A DNA stretch of 64,000 nucleotides from Oscillospiraceae bacterium. Its GTDB lineage: Bacteria; Bacillota; Clostridia; Oscillospirales; Ruminococcaceae. Below are positions 61,591 to 64,000 of this stretch, piece after piece. The stretch lies in the NCBI GenBank assembly GCA_017521325.1, contig JAFXCV010000020.1:30091-94090 (forward strand). Reading direction: 5' to 3'. Position numbers and translations under genes: made by a program. Each line of letters opens with the position of its first letter. The stretch's first letter is position 1. The notes beneath the pieces are model-generated. The model saw nothing but the letters and a program-made list of their open reading frames with translations, was not told the DNA's origin and ran no database searches.

Positions 61591-62133
61591 TCATGGCGCC
61601 TCAATCACTTTTATGCTTGCCCATCGGCGCTTGGTTTTTGCGCTATATTGCAGCGTATAAGTTGAGATGCCTTGCGAAATAGCCTTTTGGATTTCTTCAA
61701 TTTCTTTCGTTATACACTCCTGATTGGCGTACCAAGCTAAGAATGTAGTTGGCTCTCCCCAAAAAGAAGAACCGCCATTACTTACACCAAATAAAGCATA
61801 TTGGGGTGAATTTTTACCACCCTTCATCTTCTGGGACGCTGATACCTTATAGCAGGTGACAATCACATTCTCGTGGGGAGAAGTTATCACAATTGAACCT
61901 GTTACATGAATATCGTTTAATTCGGAATCACTGACATTCTCGGTAGACATAAGGGCATCCAACGAAATGTTCAACTTCTGTGAAAGCAGCAATAGTTTTT
62001 CCACTTCCGGGTATCCTGTGCCTTGCTCCCATTTGGAAACAGCCTGTCGGCTCACATCCAGAAGTTCTGCCAGTTCTTCCTGTGATAGATGGTGTTCTTT
62101 TCTGATTTGCTTTAGATTTTCTGAAAAACTCAT
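61591..62133 (-). CDS. XRE-family regulator with unknown C-terminal domain
   Basis: 180 residues. N-terminal helix-turn-helix (about 1-62: LKQIRKEHHLSQEELAELLDVSRQAVSKWEQGTGYPEVEKLLLLS). The C-terminal ~115 residues begin VTGSIVITSPHENVIVTCYKVSASQKMK and match no domain I know; similar C-termini follow XRE heads in clostridial stress regulators. The start follows AGGAGGTG. The perfect palindrome GCAACTT-G-AAGTTGC 75 bp upstream may be its operator. It is the last gene of the repeat-bounded array. Confidence 0.8.
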   Translation of the reverse strand: MSFSENLKQIRKEHHLSQEELAELLDVSRQAVSKWEQGTGYPEVEKLLLLSQKLNISLDALMSTENVSDSELNDIHVTGSIVITSPHENVIVTCYKVSASQKMKGGKNSPQYALFGVSNGGSSFWGEPTTFLAWYANQECITKEIEEIQKAISQGISTYTLQYSAKTKRRWASIKVIEAP

Positions 62134-62207
62134 ATGAGCACCTCCTTTGGTGCCTTTATTTTAACACAAAAAAACCCAAAACACTACCAACCTGTTTTTG
62201 CGTTTGT

Positions 62208-62222
62208 GCAACTTGAAGTTGC
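62208..62222 (-). promoter_or_regulatory. Palindrome upstream of the XRE gene
   Basis: GCAACTT-G-AAGTTGC, perfect 7-bp arms, inside the gene's leader or promoter region; a plausible autoregulatory operator. Confidence 0.5.
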
Positions 62223-62263
62223 TAATCACATTATAATGCATTTTTCAATAGTTGTCTCATCGA

Positions 62264-62431
62264 ATTCTTATTTTTCGGTCTGTCCGACCTATTATATTAT
62301 ACCACACTTCGCAGACGATTGCAATAAAAAACCTCCGATGCTTTCACATCGGAGGTTTACTGTCTGTCTTGTTCAAAACAGATGACATAGAAAACAGCTA
62401 TGTAATATGTTCAGTTCGGCAAATTGGGACT
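62264..62431 (-). repeat. Terminator-promoter array repeat, copy 1
   Basis: Read on the minus strand: a hairpin ACATAG...CTATGT (arms 62386-62403), the terminator AACCTCCGATG...CATCGGAGGTT with T-run (62328-62357), a promoter TTGCAA (62319-62324) / TATAAT (62296-62301) with 17-bp spacer, and the inverted repeat GGTC-N5-GACC (62277-62289) at the start point. It ends the DUF1905 gene and starts the XRE gene. Confidence 0.8.
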
Positions 62432-62482
62432 TAATCTTCAATTTTATTATATGCAGCAGCACATTCCTCACCCCGCAGACGA

Positions 62483-63118
62483 TCAATCCGTATAGATTTC
62501 AATATAACTCCGGATATTCTTTGAGTCAGTTTCCTGCACACCGCAAAAGGAACCCTTATACCAGAGGACAAATCGGTTATCAAGATTCGCAATGCAGCAC
62601 ACAGGCAGTGAACATGCATTGCCCTTGGTGTAAACCGCCTTGGATGCGTAGTGGATGCCGTAATAGTCCAGTGCTTCCAGAATTTTCGACCAGGAGGCTT
62701 TTTCTTTCCCCATCAATTTCACCACATCAGAAAGCGGCACTGCTGCCAGCATGGAAACACAGTGCTGACCGCACAATCCATCCTGACAGGGGATTGCCGC
62801 AATGCCATCGATTTTCCGGACAGGATTCTCTCGTGAATAGGGGCTGTCATGATTGATTCTTGATAGGGAAGCAATTGGCTCCATTTTGATTTCATATTCT
62901 TCTCCCGAAGCGAGAACGGACAAGCACGCCTTTGATACAGGGATGAAATATCTGCCGCCGCCTTTCGGGATAAGCTTACATTCAAATGAGAATTCCCCGA
63001 TGTCTATGCGGCACGGGATGTTGCCTTTTAAGCCGGTTTCTTCCCATACATTAAATGGAATCTCAATAAATGTGCGCTTTCCCTCGGCGTGCATGAGCGC
63101 AGTAAAGCTATATATCAT
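62483..63118 (-). CDS. DUF1905-like barrel fused to a C39-like cysteine domain
   Basis: 211 residues from the ATG behind AAGGCGG. The first ~95 residues (FTALMHAEGKRTFIEIPFNVWEETG ... LIPKGGGRYFIPVSKA) match the DUF1905 barrel. The rest has PCQDGLCGQHCVSMLAAVPLSDVVKLMG, the cysteine block of a C39-like papain fold, though the later histidine block is unclear (NLDNRFVLWYKGSFCGVQ). No export signal. The pairing is unusual and the function unknown. Second gene of the array. Confidence 0.65.
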   Translation of the reverse strand: MIYSFTALMHAEGKRTFIEIPFNVWEETGLKGNIPCRIDIGEFSFECKLIPKGGGRYFIPVSKACLSVLASGEEYEIKMEPIASLSRINHDSPYSRENPVRKIDGIAAIPCQDGLCGQHCVSMLAAVPLSDVVKLMGKEKASWSKILEALDYYGIHYASKAVYTKGNACSLPVCCIANLDNRFVLWYKGSFCGVQETDSKNIRSYIEIYTD

Positions 63119-63179
63119 TGTGATACCGCCTTTCACATTTTCTGCGATTCGGATTCTGATTGATGAAACAACCTGATTT

Positions 63180-63311
63180 TCTATATTATACCACACTTTG
63201 CAGACGATTGCAATAAAAAACCTCCGATGCTTTCACATCGGAGGTTTACTGTCAGTCTTGCTCAAAATAGATGACATTTAAGAATGTGTTCAGTTCGACA
63301 AATTGGAATTT
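63180..63311 (-). repeat. Terminator-promoter array repeat, copy 2
   Basis: Same plan as copy 1, minus strand: ACATT...AATGT hairpin (63273-63287), terminator AACCTCCGATG...CATCGGAGGTT (63218-63247), promoter TTGCAA (63208-63213) / TATAAT (63185-63190), 17-bp spacer. The GGTC-N5-GACC element is absent. It ends right at the stop of the DUF3795 gene and starts the DUF1905 gene. Confidence 0.8.
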
Positions 63312-63313
63312 GA

Positions 63314-63691
63314 TCATTTCTTTAAATTATTCTCTTTATCAAAAAACGCTTTTTTCAAAACACAGTATTCTTGTTCCGAGCACATTTCTTTGCATCTTTT
63401 AGCATACTTTGCAGAACGCTCCAACATGGCATGAATCTTTGCACACGGAAATTCATCGCATTGGTTGCATTTACTTACTCTATGCTCTTTTGTGCATTCC
63501 ACTAACTGATATGTACATTGCTTATGAGAAGAACAGCCGTTGCAAGCAATCTCTTCGTTTGAAACGACATGTGTTCTCCAACCAACTTTATACCATAGCT
63601 CGGCAACTGCGGTTAATTCTTCATGAGTACGTGCATTGTACCTTGGACATTCCATGCAATTATCACCGCATAAAGTTATTTTCTCTTTCAT
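63314..63691 (-). CDS. DUF3795 cysteine-rich protein
   Basis: 125 residues with ~15 cysteines in CxxxCxxCPRY, CNGC, CTYQLVEC, CNQCDEFPC and CKEMCSEQEYC groups, typical of DUF3795, a probable zinc-binding protein of unknown function. Start ATG 63689-63691 is behind GGAGG; the preceding GTG is also possible. Its stop touches repeat copy 2. Confidence 0.85.
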   Translation of the reverse strand: MKEKITLCGDNCMECPRYNARTHEELTAVAELWYKVGWRTHVVSNEEIACNGCSSHKQCTYQLVECTKEHRVSKCNQCDEFPCAKIHAMLERSAKYAKRCKEMCSEQEYCVLKKAFFDKENNLKK

Positions 63692-63706
63692 CACTTACAC
63701 CTCCAA

Positions 63707-63866
63707 ATTCTTATTTATCGGTCTGTCCGACTTACTATATTATACCACACCCCGCACATTTTGGCAATAACAACAAACCTCCGATGTTTTCACATCGGAG
63801 GTTTACTGTCTGTCTTGCTCAAAATAGATGACATTTAAGAATATATTCAGTTTGATAAATTGGAAT
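63707..63866 (-). repeat. Terminator-promoter array repeat, copy 3
   Basis: Same plan: degenerate ACATT...ATATA hairpin (63832-63845), terminator AACCTCCGATG...CATCGGAGGTT (63776-63803), promoter TTGCCA (63762-63767) / TATAAT (63739-63744) with 17-bp spacer, and GGTCTGTCCGACT inverted-repeat relic at 63720-63732. It ends the partial gene at the window edge and starts the DUF3795 gene. Confidence 0.8.
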
Positions 63867-64000
63867 TTAGAAAACTCCTTTATTGTACTTCTTTTGCACC
63901 GCAACAATGCAACCTATACCAACCACCAAACCTATGATAAGTATAGCAACAGCAAGCATAAGCAAATTTTTAAACAGTCCTATAATGCCGCTAAGTAGCA
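63867..64000 (-). CDS. Small membrane protein, 5' end outside the window
   Basis: The last 43 codons of a minus-strand gene: a hydrophobic helix IGLFKNLLMLAVAILIIG then LVVGIGCIVAV, and a basic end QKKYNKGVF before TAA at 63867-63869. It is too short to name. It directly abuts array repeat copy 3, as the other array genes do. Confidence 0.6.
   Translation of the reverse strand, partial: LLSGIIGLFKNLLMLAVAILIIGLVVGIGCIVAVQKKYNKGVF

Noticed and set aside
61508..63866. CRISPR array
   Set aside because: Repeats are 130-170 bp, separated by whole genes, and contain terminators and promoters; there are no spacers or cas genes.
61508..63866. Classical integron
   Set aside because: No integrase gene and no R-box/L-box core sites were recognised; the repeat carries a promoter, unlike normal cassettes. 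Kept only as an analogy.

Overview
The window looks like a chromosome segment of a cellulosome-forming, Ruminococcus-like member of the Clostridia (Firmicutes). Support: strong AGGAGG ribosome sites, sigma-A promoters with 17-bp spacers, a T-box leader ahead of pheS, RNase Y, a SigI/RsgI pair, and three secreted proteins with type I dockerins. No ribosomal RNA, tRNA, CRISPR array, phage module or transposase gene was found.

Layout. 1-2.4 kb: a truncated CPBP protease and a flavodoxin/DUF3793/DUF2325 group sharing a GTTAGC-N4-GCTAAC palindrome that overlaps one promoter, probably a metal-responsive regulon. 2.4-9.6 kb: two tandem copies of a ~155-bp mini-element, a dockerin/C39 protein, enolase, an OmpR-type two-component system, two tandem candidate small RNAs, and a subgroup Ic aminotransferase. 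9.6-18.5 kb: RNase Y behind a long structured leader, an O-antigen-ligase-like membrane protein, a small LRR protein, and a T-box-controlled pheS-X-pheT operon. 18.5-23.1 kb: MIF-like protein, AEC transporter, ROK-like regulator and DUF1846 protein. 23.3-34.3 kb: an L-arabinose regulon (AraR, an AraC-type regulator, a YtfQ/R/T/YjfF-like ABC importer, kinase, AraA, AraD) with repeated AraR-like boxes.

34.3-44.6 kb: GH26 mannanase and GH95 fucosidase in one operon, a degenerate SGNH protein, asparagine synthetase, an HD hydrolase, an aspartate carbamoyltransferase carrying a PyrI-type zinc domain, and a TPR protein. 44.6-56.2 kb: a 932-residue proline/alanine-rich repeat protein, a flavin reductase, a GH9 cellulase with dockerin, a candidate 6S-type RNA, DUF1292, SigI/RsgI, a CE3-like esterase with polythreonine linker and dockerin, and two gene remnants. 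56-61.5 kb: small metabolic and membrane genes (XRE/zinc-ribbon regulator, TraX-like, cytidine deaminase, isoprenylcysteine-methyltransferase-like, PnuC-like, MATE). 61.5-64 kb: short genes all on the minus strand, separated by near-identical terminator-promoter repeats, resembling a gene-cassette array.

The metabolic theme is plant polysaccharide degradation: cellulase, mannanase, fucosidase and acetyl esterase outside the cell, arabinose import and catabolism inside, and SigI/RsgI as a likely polysaccharide-sensing switch. The most unusual signals are non-coding: a mini-element that sits inside transcription terminators with the terminator hairpin present on both sides, the repeat-bounded gene array, and a pair of tandem small RNAs with compensatory stem changes. 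Functions are read from sequence motifs only; no database search was run.
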